Below the pieces are notes generated by a model. The model saw only the letters and a program-made list of their open reading frames with translations. It was not told where the DNA came from and ran no database searches. A DNA stretch of 64,000 nt from Phallusia mammillata (taxonomy: Eukaryota; Chordata; Ascidiacea; Phlebobranchia; Ascidiidae), in NCBI GenBank assembly GCA_003260075.1, contig QLIY01000724.1, positions 1 through 64,000 on the forward strand. The letters run 5' to 3'. The number at the start of each line of letters is the position of its first letter. The first letter of the stretch is position 1. Of this stretch, positions 1 to 11,865 are shown piece after piece. A program made the translations under genes and the position numbers.

Positions 1-1391
1 ATGTAAAAAAGCTATGGTTTGCAACGAGTTAGTATTAGAACAACTGCCCAAACTTGTCGCCTGGGCATAGAATCTTCAGGGTAAACAATAACGTTTTGTT
101 GACTAAAACAGACTCGACATTCTATCAAAATAGTTCTTGCTAAAACTAAATGTCACCTAATTACAAGAGCACTGATTAAGAATAAATTGACATAGTTCTT
201 GACATGTCTATATTAAGTTGCAGTAACTAGCATGTTCTGCTCGATGACCTTTGTAATTTTATTGTTTGCGAAATGTAACTATTTCCACCGAGCGCAATCT
301 ACTATTCGCAATTCTTTCTCAGTAACTTTAAACACACTCTCACGTGGGACTAAGGTGCGTTGTGACGAAACAATGGATGTGGAACAGATATATTACAAAC
401 GGTCGGTAACCCTTTCAGGCCATAATATTGATCTAATTAAAGTGTGTAACAAAATGGGGATTATATTTCGAAGTCCTCTACACTTTTGGCCGGCCACTGT
501 TTACAGTTCAAGGCAGGTCTGGTCTTGGACAACTTGTTTGTTGTTAGTGTGCTGGCTTACGCGTGTGCTATGAAACGGAACGACAATTTGTACAACATTG
601 TCCATTTCCGATTTGTTGAAAAGATTATCATTGCAATGTATTGCGTCAAATCAAGTAAACCTACATTAATGGAAAGGTTGAAAAACTTTTCATGCTAATA
701 TAAGGGAAAAGCCAGAGAAACCCTGCGTAACAAATCACTAGTCACCAGAAAAAAAGATGTTTGTGAATGCCAGGCGAACTTTGCTACGCCATGTGAAAAC
801 ACGATTTGCACTGGCATATTTGCATTGATTGGTTACACTTTTTGCCCGAGAAATGTGTACAAAATAAAGACGTGGGTCGGTTTTTCATTACACTTGCGTA
901 ACTTGATAAGTCGATGTTCGTTTTGGTCGCATACTTTTGAAAAATCGCTTAGAGGGCTGCCACCAAAGATTTCGAGTGGATCGGTTTCGAACACAGAAGA
1001 GAAAGAATATCGCAACTCCCTGCAACAAAATATTGTTCGGTCAACGTTGTACGTTTCAAAATTGTACTCACCACTATATGTATACTTTATTTAAAACCCA
1101 TTGGGCTAAAACTAAAAACTTATGTGGGTGCAGAGGAAAATTGCTTAAATCATTGGTACCTTTTTGTTGTTTAAAGTTTTGTTCGAATATCTAAGGTCAT
1201 AAATTTGATCATTTAATCACAAAGTCACTATTTTCAATCGAATAAAGACAATTACTAAAAATGTACGGCAAAAAATATCGTCATAGAAACAACAAAGGGA
1301 GAAATTTGATACAAAAATGGTTAAAAACCACTGTGCTAATATTACATGCTAGGTCGTCTCGAAAGTAAACGGCAATGTACGAATATTTTAC
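1..1391. other. No gene recognised; probable 3' flank or last introns of the adhesion GPCR
   Basis: Short open frames occur on both strands but none has recognisable domain content or clean splice sites. The exon after TM7 of the neighbouring adhesion GPCR, expected on the minus strand here, was not found, so the receptor tail may lie beyond position 1. Confidence 0.4.
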
Positions 1392-2326
1392 CTGAAGACT
1401 GTTTAGAATTGAGAACAAGTAACTAAAAACCGATATAACAGTATCATCAGTTGAAAGGAACAATGGTAGGGAGAAAATCCATGTCAGACCCAAGAGGGCT
1501 GAAACTGACGTAGCTTTGATAACGTGTTCACGAGAGCCTTCTTTAGCCTTGGTTGAATGAACCTCAATAAAACAAGAATAACCGCTAATTTTGGAAGTAG
1601 AGTTAAAATTTTCGCAAAAAAATCACGCTAAAAGTTAAAAGCAGGGGTTTGCAACCTTTTTAAAATTGCGGGCCGGTTTGAAACTGAAATTTTTTCACGG
1701 ACCGCCCTTTAAAAACCACAAATTATCTGCACTGAAAACTAATTACAGTTACAACTTTAAATTAAAGTGAACTTTGAGCAAGTTTTACGCGGACCGGTAA
1801 AGGACCCCTCACGGACTGGCATAAAGCATGACGTTAAACCAAATTAAGTCACTATCTTGACCAGCGTCCTATTCTATTAAAATGGAACTTGAATTTACTA
1901 TAAAAGTACATTCCTTATAGTGATAATGCAAACCATAAGAAAATTAAACACAAATATTTAACTTACTCTTCGGCGCCCCCATGTGATCGAACGCACAACA
2001 GCCCCGTAGATGAAACAGTTGACAATAAAAATGATGCCGATTTCACCAAGGAACGATGAAATTAATGTGTATCCGTGGAGCCAACAAAAGCTATCATGTA
2101 TGTATGTCGATTCAACTATTGCACTGTTATCTGCCGAAAAAATACAATTTTGGTAGGTTTGGTAATTAATTTTCTTCTCAACAACTTTTATGTACAGACA
2201 GTCTTTCTGCTTGTTCGCAGTTACTGACGATGCTGTAAAAGCGAAATATATATCTATACAATTTAAAACTAAATATGTAAATATATATAAATCTTTAAAA
2301 CTAAAGAATGAAAATTTTTTTTATAA

Positions 2327-2387
<61 letters not shown>

Positions 2388-3769
2388 GGATCAGGGTAAA
2401 ATCCGCTGTTTATAGAATCGAAAAATCCTACAGTTACCCCCAGTGTTATTGCCACCGTTATCGCTGGTATAGTATAACAAACAATCGCTGATTTCAGAAC
2501 AAACCGATCGCCGATTCCACCAAACCTCACAACAAAATTTCTACAGGAAAAAACGGATTCGTGACGTCACATTACGTCATGCAATCGTCATCAAAGCCTT
2601 TTCCAAATGGTTTACATACCTGTACATTGCCATCCCCTCAATAAACATCCACAACCAAGCGGCAAGCAGGAAGTAATGGGTACCTGCAGCGACGATAATA
2701 CAAACTGTCCCTTCATAGATTCTGTCCGAACCAATGAGAAACACAAGGTAAGCAATCCCTAAACAACTACATAGGTGGATATGGATTGGTCCAGGTTTAG
2801 AGTTCCGTAGTTTGCTAAGAAAAAAAGCAGGAATGCCACATGCCACTACGTAAAATTTATTTTGTAAAACACGAATGTGATTTGGAAAGAACTGACAATG
2901 TCATACTATGTACATTACGTTATTACGTAAGTACGCTATTGTTTTGAACTTGGTGAATGTCCTGGCGCAGGGCTGCGGAACCTTTTTGTTTACAAAGGCC
3001 ACCAAACGGTTTATCCACACTCGTTTAGGCCGCATAGCTTATTTCCCAGGCCAAGTAGAGTGGTGTTTAAACTTTTTGACTTACATAATGGTTATTTTGG
3101 TATTCCTTTGTAGAGTTGTAGGACTTACGGTCCAAGCTAAATAAATTTCCTCACTACATTTCCACCTTTACTACAACATTCATGATTTATTTCACCTGCA
3201 AACTCGCTTGTTTACAAATATCAATGATCTAAAAGCAGCTTGTGACATCACAGACGAGTTTAAGACATGCGATTATGCGTAAACAGTTGTTCTTTAGCAA
3301 CGCAAGTAAGATGGTAGAACTTTGGGCTTTTACTAGTCCTACGGAAATCGTTTTGTGTACCACTACGGGACCGTTTGTCTCTAGTTTGAAAACCGCTGCC
3401 CAAGAACTGATCAAATAGTAATGTGGAATAAAGGTCGTACAAAAAATACGTTTTTGTCTATTTTTTAGCGACTGGTGCAGTCTGTAATATCGGCATTCTT
3501 AAATGTATTTTGGCATCAAAGGCCGCACTTATTGCCCTAAAGGGCCCCATGCGGCCTTTAGGCCGCAGGCTCCCTACCCCTGTTCTAGCGAATAGATGAT
3601 ATTCCTAAATTAACTTTTACTTACGCAAAGTGAATATAAATGTACGATGTGAAAAAGAAGCCCACAACTGAAAGTGAACACCCGATTTTTCCAATTAAAT
3701 CTAGTCCCAAGTCGGGAGGAATGTAATGCAACCTCTACAAAACACAAAACATGGCATTTTTAGAGGCAA

Positions 3770-3802
<33 letters not shown>

Positions 3803-6800
3803 CGTGGAAAGATTAAATCATCCAAATGTAATGAAACATTATCATGTTCTTGTACACTACAAAACCAAGGTTAAATATTCAAAACACATTAGTTCGATGC
3901 TTCAACATAAGCAACAGTTTGAAGATTATATAGCAATATGTACAACAATATAAATTTAACTGACTTCTACAAACACTTTTATATATAGTTTAACCACAAT
4001 TTAAAAACTACTGCACGGATACAAAGCGCTAACATTATTTGATACTTACCACGATGAGAGCAAAGTTACTTAAATGCGTGCACTGGCATCCAGGAGGGTC
4101 GGATCCTACCACCAGCGAGCACCCTTCAGATGACCAGACGGACTCATTTATGTTCCAAAAAGAACAACTAATGAAGCGGTATTGCTAAAAACAAAACAAT
4201 GTCTGGTTTTTTAAGTTTTATGAATGTAAACGTTTGGAAAGGTTACATTCGTAGAGTTTGCTGATCTTAACGGTGTGACATATTCAAGGGGTGTTCGTTC
4301 CAAATCACCAAGCACGTCTTTGTCAGAAACAATCACGCTCACAACCTAAACAAGCGGAAAATGTTCAGATGCATAAAAATAACCAACATACACTGTTATT
4401 TAATACGACCGAAAGTGTTATTCGACCGAAAGTGTATTATGTTATCTTAAACCTTTTATGAATCTTAAAACATGTTGAAAAATAACCTTGTTCGTAGGGT
4501 TTGTGAAAAAGAGTTTAATTAACTGACTCTGCCCTGTTTCGACCAATGAGACCTTACCGGTGCAGCAGGCAAAACGTACCCACGTCAGCCGCCTGTTTCG
4601 TTAAATTGCATATATGTGTGTAAATATCTGAATATTCCCATAAATGTTGACGGTTGGGGCCATTTGGGTTTGAGCTCTAGCCTAACGTAAACTTAACAAG
4701 GCCACACGATAATACATACAGTCTCTTTGTTTTACCAAACAACCAACCAATTCCACGGTTTAGCAACTAACCTTTTCCACTTGGAAGTCTGAAGGAAAGA
4801 ACACGTCATCTTCGTAGGTGATAAACGATACTCTGCGATCGGAAGCTGATTCATTCGATGAATCAATGCTAACTGGTAATCGAACTGTTACGGCTTCTGT
4901 TATGTTTGTTGAATTCATAACAGTCGAACTGTCAAATTTCGCTACTGAGTCTCCAGCTGTTATCCGCAAAACCTGGTTATACAACTTTTGTTCAAAGTAA
5001 GGGTATACTAAATTTCATTTACTTTAAACGTAAACAAAAATAAAAGGTTTTGCAAAACAAGTAGTATTTATTCAATAAAGTATAGCTCCCTTTGGCAAAA
5101 CCCTACATATTTGCAATTCTTTTTTTATAGGGGGGGGGGGGGGGGGGGGGTTTACGGCATCAGGCTTTATAAGACATTAAAAAACATAACTAACATACGC
5201 ATTCGCGTCCTAAAAATCAACCTCAACAGCAATATTGTTTTACCTCAACAGCAATATTGTTTGAACTTGTAGCAAATCTTTTTTCATCTGCAGGTAGTTG
5301 CACATTATCAGCAAACGATGAAATGGCCTGCACCAGTGCTGTACTTCTTTGTGGTGGAAGCATATTTGGCGATTCAACATTACTATCGTGTATTTCATCA
5401 ACAACTTGTAATACGTTTGTCAATGACATTTGGCTGACCTTGCACAGACAAAAAAAATTGTTGACTATTTTTTTGGAAACTATTTAACACAAATAGCTTA
5501 TAACCAAGTTAAAACACAAAAACGGCCTTTGTGTTTGTTAAACCAGAACTACTAATGATTCGCTAGAACTTAGCAAGTCAATTTGTCGTACCCATTACAT
5601 GCCTTTTAATGAGGTGCTAAAGTAATAATTTTCCCACTCGACTGATTCAAAAACGTCTAAACCGGTTCAAATGGCAAATCTCGTTAAATCTAAAGCACTG
5701 CGTTTTATTGAAGACACCCTGTGTTTTGCTTTAAGATATGTTTAAAATTTAATGACACATTAAAATGCACAAATACGTTTCTGTTAAAATTTTAAAGAGA
5801 AAAATCAATAAAAACTATTATTGTGTTGTGACTTAGCGATAATTCATTTTGTTACTGATGTTTGCAATACCTCTTCTGTTGTCGATATTGTGGCCAAAAT
5901 AGAAACGATTCTTTCGATATTTGGCACGTTTCTTATGATTGAACGGTTTCGAGACAGTTGTACAATATCGGTTGTAATTTGCTCAACAAACGAGGACCGA
6001 AATGAGTTCATTTCGCGAATCTGAAAATTTTAATGTTTGTTTGCTATTTACATGCGATTTAGGTAAACATTTGTAAGATTTTTTTTCTATAGGCTATATG
6101 TGATAATATGGTACCAAAAGCAAGTGATTTGGGCTCTAAATTTTTTTGATTATGACTATTTTTTTTAGCCTTTATTTTCAATATCTTATCCAGTGCTGGA
6201 TTAAGGGTCTGCTGGCCTGTAGCCACATTTATGGACCGAAAATCAGGGTTGCCAACTAAAAAATTAGAATTATCAGTGTTGCCAAATCATTTAAAGTGGC
6301 CTGGATTTTGCCTAATGGTTAATCAAGCACTGATCTTATCCAAAGTATTGTTCAGTACTGCGAATTTTAAATCACTGCTGGTAGTTATGTGTAGCCTATG
6401 TTACGCCTTTTCAAGTTACTGTGTTTGTGGATCTTTACTTCTCACCTCTTCTTCAACAGCGTTTAAATCAAACGTGGGTCTTGTTTCTGGCGATTCAAAA
6501 AGTCCAGTTGTGGCCATTGGTGGGTTTGTTGATTGGAAGGTTACTGTTGATACGCTCGAATCCGTCACAAAATCTTGTGTTGTGGTAGAAGTTGTTGCAA
6601 GCGGTTTATTTTGTTTTGTTGTTGGCGTAATGGATGACGTGGTGTCTAAAAAATTAAGCTATTTTGATGCTGACTGTTGTATGCTTACATTTGGCAGCGG
6701 TAAGTCAATTACTAATAATCCATGGTGTAAAAAGATACAAAATGTAGTCGTTTTGTGATGAAGTTGCCATACTGCATTTTTTCACTTTTTACTGACACTC

Positions 6801-7811
6801 TCTTTATATGGCGATAATAACTTTTTAATAATAATAGGAGCGTCCTAAATTTTAGGCTTTTTCACGATTTTTTTAGCTTTTAATGTAGGGTGTTTGTTTC
6901 TAAATAAGTTTTAAAAAACAAAAGTTTACAAAATCTGGTCCTTTTAACAGAGTATTGTTAGCTTTGAAGATTGTTTTCACATAAATGTACGCGGTAGGGT
7001 GCATCGTGGATTAAAATCAGCATAGACAACAGTGATAACGTAAAAAAATTTTCGGACACCGATTTTACGCCTGAATTCTGGACATGTTCGGGAAATTCCG
7101 GACGTCTATCACCCTATGTTAATGGAAATATAGGATTTGTTTGTATTGTTTTAATGACTCACCTTTTTTAAAGTTAGGCAACTCACAGATCACTTTTCGT
7201 TTAGACCTGCATGAAATATCATCCCATACAGCTTTTAAGCCGATATATATTCCACGTCTGTATGCCACAAAAGCGCAATCAAATTTCTGACCCATCGCCG
7301 CATTCTCTAGATTTCCCCAAGCCGAAAATGTGATAGGTTCGCCACTGTACACTGAAAGCCAAATGCCCTCAAACTTTTCGTCCGATATGCCAAGCCAAAA
7401 GCCTTCACGTAAATCGTCTGCATTCAAGTCTTCGAGTGTTTCACGAAGAAAGTCATTTTCTTTTTGATCACTTATAACCAAGACTCTTCTGCCTCTTTTG
7501 CGACAATGGGACATTGCTTGCTTAAAAGTTACGGATCTTATATTGTACACGACGTAACGTTGTTGAGGCAAGATTCCGCGGGACCCGAATTCAAACCCGA
7601 ACCCAAATTGAGGCAAGTTTCCATCTAAAATACGTACACAAAACGTCAATTTTATCTGTTCTGCTTTGCCTGCTGGCAAAAGCACTTACTCTGGACTGCA
7701 TTAGAAAGGCTTGTTGCATTTTGTGCAACTGTACTGCAGCAACAGAGCATTAAAAGCAAAACTGCCTGGTGGGTACTCCACCTAAATTGCTTTAAACTTT
7801 TATAAAAATGC
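1392..7811 (-). CDS. Adhesion GPCR with N-terminal C-type lectin domain (3'-partial)
   Basis: Exons read on the minus strand, in order: 7686-7811 (start Met, 41-residue leader with hydrophobic core AVLLLMLCCCSTVA), 7163-7624 (C-type lectin domain), 6446-6645 (Ser/Thr/Pro-rich spacer), 5871-6020, 5244-5433, 4772-~4985 and ~4240-4345 (GAIN region), 4050-4184 (GPS), 3625-3734 (TM1), 2620-2814 (TM2-3), ~2387-2514 (TM4, cut by poly-G), 1967-2130 (ECL2 and TM5, with SFCWL), 1392-1498 (TM6-7, with GLTWIFS and FSYLFSILNSLQ). Most have GT-AG borders. The GPS shows C-x-FW, a W, GC, CQC and THLSNFA, so self-cleavage at HL/S is expected. Known biology: adhesion GPCRs are cut at the GPS and signal through a tethered agonist at the plasma membrane. 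The ligand is unknown. The cytoplasmic tail is not seen. Confidence 0.85.
1642..1860. mobile_element. hAT-type terminal segment, incomplete
   Basis: It starts CAGGGGTTTGCAACC, followed by GGGCCGG and later CGGACCG words, typical of hAT non-autonomous ends. No matching opposite terminus or target duplication was found, so the limits are uncertain. Confidence 0.35.
2327..2386 (+). repeat. Poly-G run (60 nt), probable assembly join
   Basis: An uninterrupted G run truncates the TM4 exon of the adhesion GPCR. The codons between the TM4 segment and the ECL2 exon are missing, as expected if real sequence was lost. Confidence 0.75.
2968..3582. mobile_element. hAT-type MITE, 615 bp
   Basis: The left end is CAGGGCTGCGGAACC; the right end, read inverted, is CAGGGGTAGGGAGCC. 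It is flanked by an 8-bp target duplication with two mismatches (TCCTGGCG at 2960-2967, TTCTAGCG at 3583-3590). The interior is rich in GGCC and GGCCGC words. It has no coding capacity. It sits in the intron between the TM1 and TM2 exons of the adhesion GPCR. Confidence 0.7.
3770..3802 (+). repeat. Poly-G run, probable assembly join
   Basis: A 33-nt G run in the intron just upstream of the TM1 exon. No flanking duplication was noticed. Confidence 0.6.
4050..4184 (-). CDS. GPS (GPCR proteolysis site) exon
   Basis: The 45 codons read QYRFISCSFWN through CQCTHLSNFALIV. This matches the GPS signature: two Trp, four Cys, then H-L-S at the autoproteolysis point. It has a pyrimidine-rich acceptor ending TTTTTAG and a GTAAGT donor. 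It directly precedes the TM1 exon at 3625-3734. Confidence 0.93.
5130..5150 (+). repeat. Poly-G run, probable assembly join
   Basis: A 21-nt G run in an intron of the GAIN region. No clear duplication flanks it. Confidence 0.55.
5220..5262 (-). repeat. Tandem 22-bp duplication across a splice donor
   Basis: A unit ACCTCAACAGCAATATTGTT(T) occurs twice back to back. On the minus strand it holds the end of the GAIN exon plus its GTAAAAC donor, so a second exon end with an alternative GTTGAT donor lies 22 bp downstream. Using it would shift the frame. Confidence 0.6.
7163..7624 (-). CDS. C-type lectin domain exon of the adhesion GPCR
   Basis: About 154 residues. Seen: RYVVYN at the first strand, an amphipathic helix with MSHCRKRGRRVLVISD, FWLGISDEKFEGIW, a late WDDISCRSKRKVICE block and paired cysteines, all in C-type lectin order. 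The position normally holding EPN or QPD is not conserved (GEPITFSAW instead) and WND is WDD, so classical calcium-dependent sugar binding is doubtful. A second, diverged partial copy lies at 7866-7994 beyond a poly-G join. Confidence 0.85.
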
Positions 7812-8255
7812 ATTTTGTGTTAAACACACACCGACTGTGACTGTTCTTGCACTTCGGGGGGGGGGCAACCAAGACTCTTCTGCCTCTTTCGCGACAATGG
7901 GACATTGCCTGCTTAAAAGTTACGGATCTTGTATTGTACACGACGTAACGTTGTTGAGACAAGATTCCGCGGGCCCCAAATTCAAACCCGAACCCAAATT
8001 GAGGCAAGTTTCCATCTAAAATACGTACACAAAACGTCAATTTAATCTGTTCTGCTTTGCCTACTGGTAAAAGCACTTACTTTGGACTGCCCTAGAAAGG
8101 CTTTTCACGCTTGTTGTATTTTGTGCAAATGTACTGCAGCAACAGAGCATTAAAAGCAAAACTGCCTGGTAGATACTCCACCAAAATTGTTCTGAATTTT
8201 TATAACAATGCATTTTATGTTAAACACACACCGACTGTGACTGTTCTTACACTTC
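7476..8255. repeat. Direct duplication around a poly-G join (CTLD and first exon)
   Basis: 7476-7855 and 7866-8255 repeat each other across a 10-nt G run with several percent mismatch and a 9-bp indel. Both copies keep an open first exon: 7686-7811, and about 8073-8198 in the second copy, encoding a variant signal peptide that also contains AVLLLMLCCCST. Two haplotypes joined end to end is the simplest reading. A true tandem paralogue is less likely because the join is poly-G. Confidence 0.8.
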
Positions 8256-9671
8256 ATGAAGCAATGTGCCTTATTCACCAAAGGAAAATGACGTCACGCA
8301 GTTTGTGCACAAAAATGTGTTTCATGGATTCGACTTTGAACCTTTAATGATTTTTAATGACCATAATTTAGTACGGACGTTGGGTATTTTTTTGTTTACG
8401 TTTGTACGTTTTGCAAAGTTGTACTTGCAAAAAATCACAAAAAGATGAACAAGGAGCCAAACGTGCACAGTACGAAGCGGTGGCGTGTGTATGAAACACT
8501 ACCCAGTAAACTGAAGGGTTTTGTAAGACATACACAATAGCCAAGTAACCCTAACGCTTCTACTGTTACATGATAGAATATTTGAAGGTAAGCAAACCAG
8601 CAGAGTTTTCCAGTCAGTGTACCCAGCCCGAATCATGTACATCCTGTTTGCTGGTAAACACAGACAACACGGTGTATAAGACCTAAAAACTGTAACTAAT
8701 AAGACCAAAAACATATGTTTTTTTGTGGTACCAAGGTTAAAAATCACATAATACTATTTGAACGCTCTGCTGTTAGGTGGTGGATTGTCAAGTTGGCAGG
8801 CACAAGTGGTTTTGTTCAATTGCTATTGTTGTGTGGTCTTGTTCAAACAATCCAGTGCTGTAACTACCCTCCCAATTGTGCTTATGCCACATGCCTGGCC
8901 GCAAATACCTACAGCTTTCACACCAGCCTTAGTTCTACATTAACACAAGGTAAAATGCCTGTTTTTAGTTTGTGTTCATGTCAATTTTTAGCATGGTTAC
9001 TGTATTTTTATTGCATTACACCTAGTATTTATACATAATCTGTTACTGCCTTGCATAATATCAAGTTTATAGAGCTCTTCTGGCAAATGTATTTAGTATT
9101 TACAATGGGATTGTTTTAAAATATTTCTTTTATACTTTAAAAAATCTGCCCAATTTTTGAAAGCATCACATTGGAATGATTTAACATTTCTGTTTTCACA
9201 AATATACACTAAATGAAACTATATTTATTTATTCCAAAACTTTTTACACATAAAAACAACATAACAGCATAAGGTATCATTTATAACACACTGAACGGAA
9301 TGAAGCAATTGGTACAATATTCCCCCCAAACAAAACACCCCAAATAAAAAATCTGCAAAACATGTCCCAAAATGGAGGCACTGTTAAAAATTACACATTT
9401 TTTCTGCCACAAAATAAAGTGTTAATGAATACACACATGCCTTGCCATACAAAACCATAGTTTGGCATTGCTAGTAACAAAAACATAAATTTGTTTGCAA
9501 CCTTACAAAATAGTGTTTAGTTAAGCATGCATGATTCATATGTTGGAACCATGTATTTGATGTTAATGAACGCATCTTCTCCTCCATGTTTTTCAAATGC
9601 CTCCAAAGTCTCCTGAATCAAGTCTCCAGGGGGGGGGGCATAAATTTGTTCGCAACCTTACAAAATAGTGT
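8256..9671. other. No gene assigned; PACRG 3' flank
   Basis: A possible minus-strand exon near 8590-8690 (Cys-rich, with YTPCCLCLPANR) and a plus-strand open frame at 8758-8943 were seen, but neither can be tied to a gene. A piece of the TTTATAGAGCTCTTCTGGCA repeat family lies near 9045-9095. Confidence 0.35.
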
Positions 9672-9783
9672 TTAGTTAAGCATGCATGATTCATATGTCG
9701 GAACCATGTATTTGATGTTAATGAATGCGTCTTCCCCTCCATGTTTTTCAAATGCCTCCAAAGTCTCCTGAATCAAGTCTCCA
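9483..9783. repeat. Duplicated PACRG last exon across a poly-G join
   Basis: 9483-9628 and 9639-9783 are near-identical and separated by ten G. The first copy is a truncated last exon ([11 protein letters not shown] to stop) with a few silent differences, and the second is the full exon. Haplotype overlap is likely. Confidence 0.8.
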
Positions 9784-10783
9784 ATATTTTCTCTTTTCTG
9801 TTGACTATAATCAATTCCATCACCACTATTCACTGCACACAAGAAAAAATGTTTTTAAAAGCTGCGATTGAACATCAGGCAACGTTAGCACATGGTTCAC
9901 GAAAAAGAGGGGACTTTTTATTGTATTGCATTGTGTTCAATAAGCAGTTTGAAGGGTCTATCTAATCTGGCCCTGAATGAACCTCACCATAAGGTACATT
10001 TAGGATGGGAAAGTTAACATTTATTACAACTTTATATTAGGTAATTTTCTTTTAACACTGCTTTTACAAACATTAAATGCACAAACACTTGAAACTGTAT
10101 AAAAACCATAAGTTTTCCTATGCTTTGTAGACCATGTGACTTGTTTTTTGATTTTATGGCCATAGGTGATAAACTATATTTCAGCTGTGCAAACTTGATT
10201 TGTTTTTGTTGCAGTTTTTATCACTTACAGTTGTTGTTCTTGAAAATGTTGAGGATGGGCAGAATTTGTCTGTAGTAGGGAACAAGAGCCTCACCCACCA
10301 TGTCAGCAGAAACCACAAGATGTTGCAAAACCTTTAGTGTGGTGCAAATTACAGGACGGTTTCTGGTGTTTAGGGCATCTGAAAAAGAAGCAATACAGTA
10401 CAAAAAATATCCAATACATTTATTTACTACACATTCAGCACTTTCACTACACATTCAGCACTACAAAACAAACAAAAAGTGAGTAAAAATGTCACAGATA
10501 TCTTTATATACCATGATGGTAAACAGACAATAAAACGTATTTGGGGGGGGGGTCATTACAAAAAATATCCAATACATTTACAAGTCATCCAGCACTGCAA
10601 AACAAACAAAAAGTGAGTAAAAATGTCACAAATATCTTTATATACCATGATGGTAAACAGACAATCAAACATATTTTTATTTTGCAGTTCTACTTCACAA
10701 AGATTCGTTAAAAAACAGTAGACATTTAAAAATAAAAAAAATAAACCATGAATGCAGAACGGTTTATATTGGTTCACCAAAAC

Positions 10784-10833
<50 letters not shown>

Positions 10834-11416
10834 TCTACTTGACAAAGATTCGGTACGAAACATTAGACATTGAAAAATAATAAAAAAGAAAACCGTGGAT
10901 GCTTAATGGTTTATATTGGTTCACCAAAACTTACTTTTGATAGGAATGATCAGTTGTGGAATGACTGGCAAAATTTTAGATCCACCATGCTCAAGCATAT
11001 CATGGACACCTTGTCGGGCAAAGAATTCATATGGGTGGACAGTTTCGCAGAGGGGGGGGGGGGTGATCAGTTGTGGAATGACTGGCAAAATTTTGGATCC
11101 ACCATGCTCAAGCATATCATGAACACCTTGTCGGGCAAAGAATTCATATGGGTGGACAGTTTCGCAGAGGCCATCATAAAATAATGGGAGGTAGTGATGA
11201 TAGTCCAGCTTCTCAATTTCAACCTAACAAATAAAATTTTGTAACAAAAGCCTAATCATCTATATTAAGTTGTGCAAAGTAAGTGGAAATTGGATCAAAT
11301 GGATTACACAAGGCTGTAGTGAAGAGCAACAAAGGTAGGATACAAGTAAAACCACTGCTAAGCAATAACTTTATTTGTCATACTTTCCATGCTATCCTGT
11401 TCCCCTTGGTATCATG

Positions 11417-11466
<50 letters not shown>

Positions 11467-11865
11467 CTTCCTGAATGCTGTTGGTTTCGCTGGTCGTGAT
11501 TTGAAAGCATCAGCTGCTGGTGGCCCTTTTACCTGAAGTCATATCATAATTATTTGACTTTGTTTTAATTTAAATGATGTTTGTTGACATCTTCAGGTAG
11601 GTCACTGTTTAAATCATGTTGGTTTTGCAGATTCCTCCAAACATTATTGAAATCGGCTACCAACTATTTGATGCCTTTAAAACATCAAATTTGATGCAGG
11701 GACCAAGGCATAAAAAACTTTATTTTTGTTGTGAAATTGTCCGAGGCATAGGTTAAGTTCCAGTTTGACACTGTTACAATTGGTACATACCTTTGAATTC
11801 TTCATGTAGGACTGCAATGAAAATCCCTGTGAGCGACATTGCTTATGTACCGCAGTAGAAGACAT
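9672..11865 (-). CDS. PACRG: PACRG (Parkin co-regulated gene protein)
   Basis: Minus-strand exons: 11791-11865 (start; [12 protein letters not shown]), 11384-11532 ([14 protein letters not shown] ... [11 protein letters not shown], cut by poly-G), 10935-11223 ([20 protein letters not shown] ... PQLIIPIK, with a duplicated join inside), 10229-10378 ([10 protein letters not shown] ... [12 protein letters not shown]) and 9672-9832 ([13 protein letters not shown] ... [10 protein letters not shown] stop). Splice phases agree across all borders. Order and content match the whole PACRG family, an armadillo-like ciliary protein that helps staple the A- and B-tubules of doublet microtubules. The N-terminus is shorter than in human. 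The only defect is about 12 codons replaced by the poly-G run at 11418-11466. Confidence 0.95.
10393..10932. repeat. Two poly-G joins with duplicated flanks in PACRG intron
   Basis: 10393-10542 is repeated at 10553-10672 after a 10-nt G run, and 10684-10784 is repeated at 10830-10932 after a 45-nt G run (10785-10829). Mismatches and small indels separate the copies. Confidence 0.75.
10955..11170. repeat. Duplicated coding segment in PACRG exon across poly-G
   Basis: 10955-11051 and 11064-11170 both encode the segment around [20 protein letters not shown]. They are separated by about 12 G and differ at a few bases. The true exon has this block once. Confidence 0.85.
11418..11466 (+). repeat. 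Poly-G run inside a conserved PACRG exon
   Basis: The run sits between codons for KPTAFRK and [16 protein letters not shown] proteins have about a dozen conserved residues there, so genuine coding sequence has been replaced. This is the strongest evidence in the window that the G runs are assembly artefacts. Confidence 0.9.

Noticed and set aside
2190-2530. Gly- or Pro-rich open frames over the G run, and similar ones at 3726, 11283 and 52103
   Set aside because: They exist only because poly-G reads as Gly or Pro; the runs look like assembly artefacts.
6231-6758. 175-aa plus-strand open frame
   Set aside because: Antisense shadow of the Ser/Thr-rich exon 6446-6645, which has proper splice sites on the minus strand.
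7866-8255. Second lectin receptor gene in tandem
   Set aside because: The copy starts at a poly-G join and is incomplete; allelic overlap explains it better, though its first exon is open.
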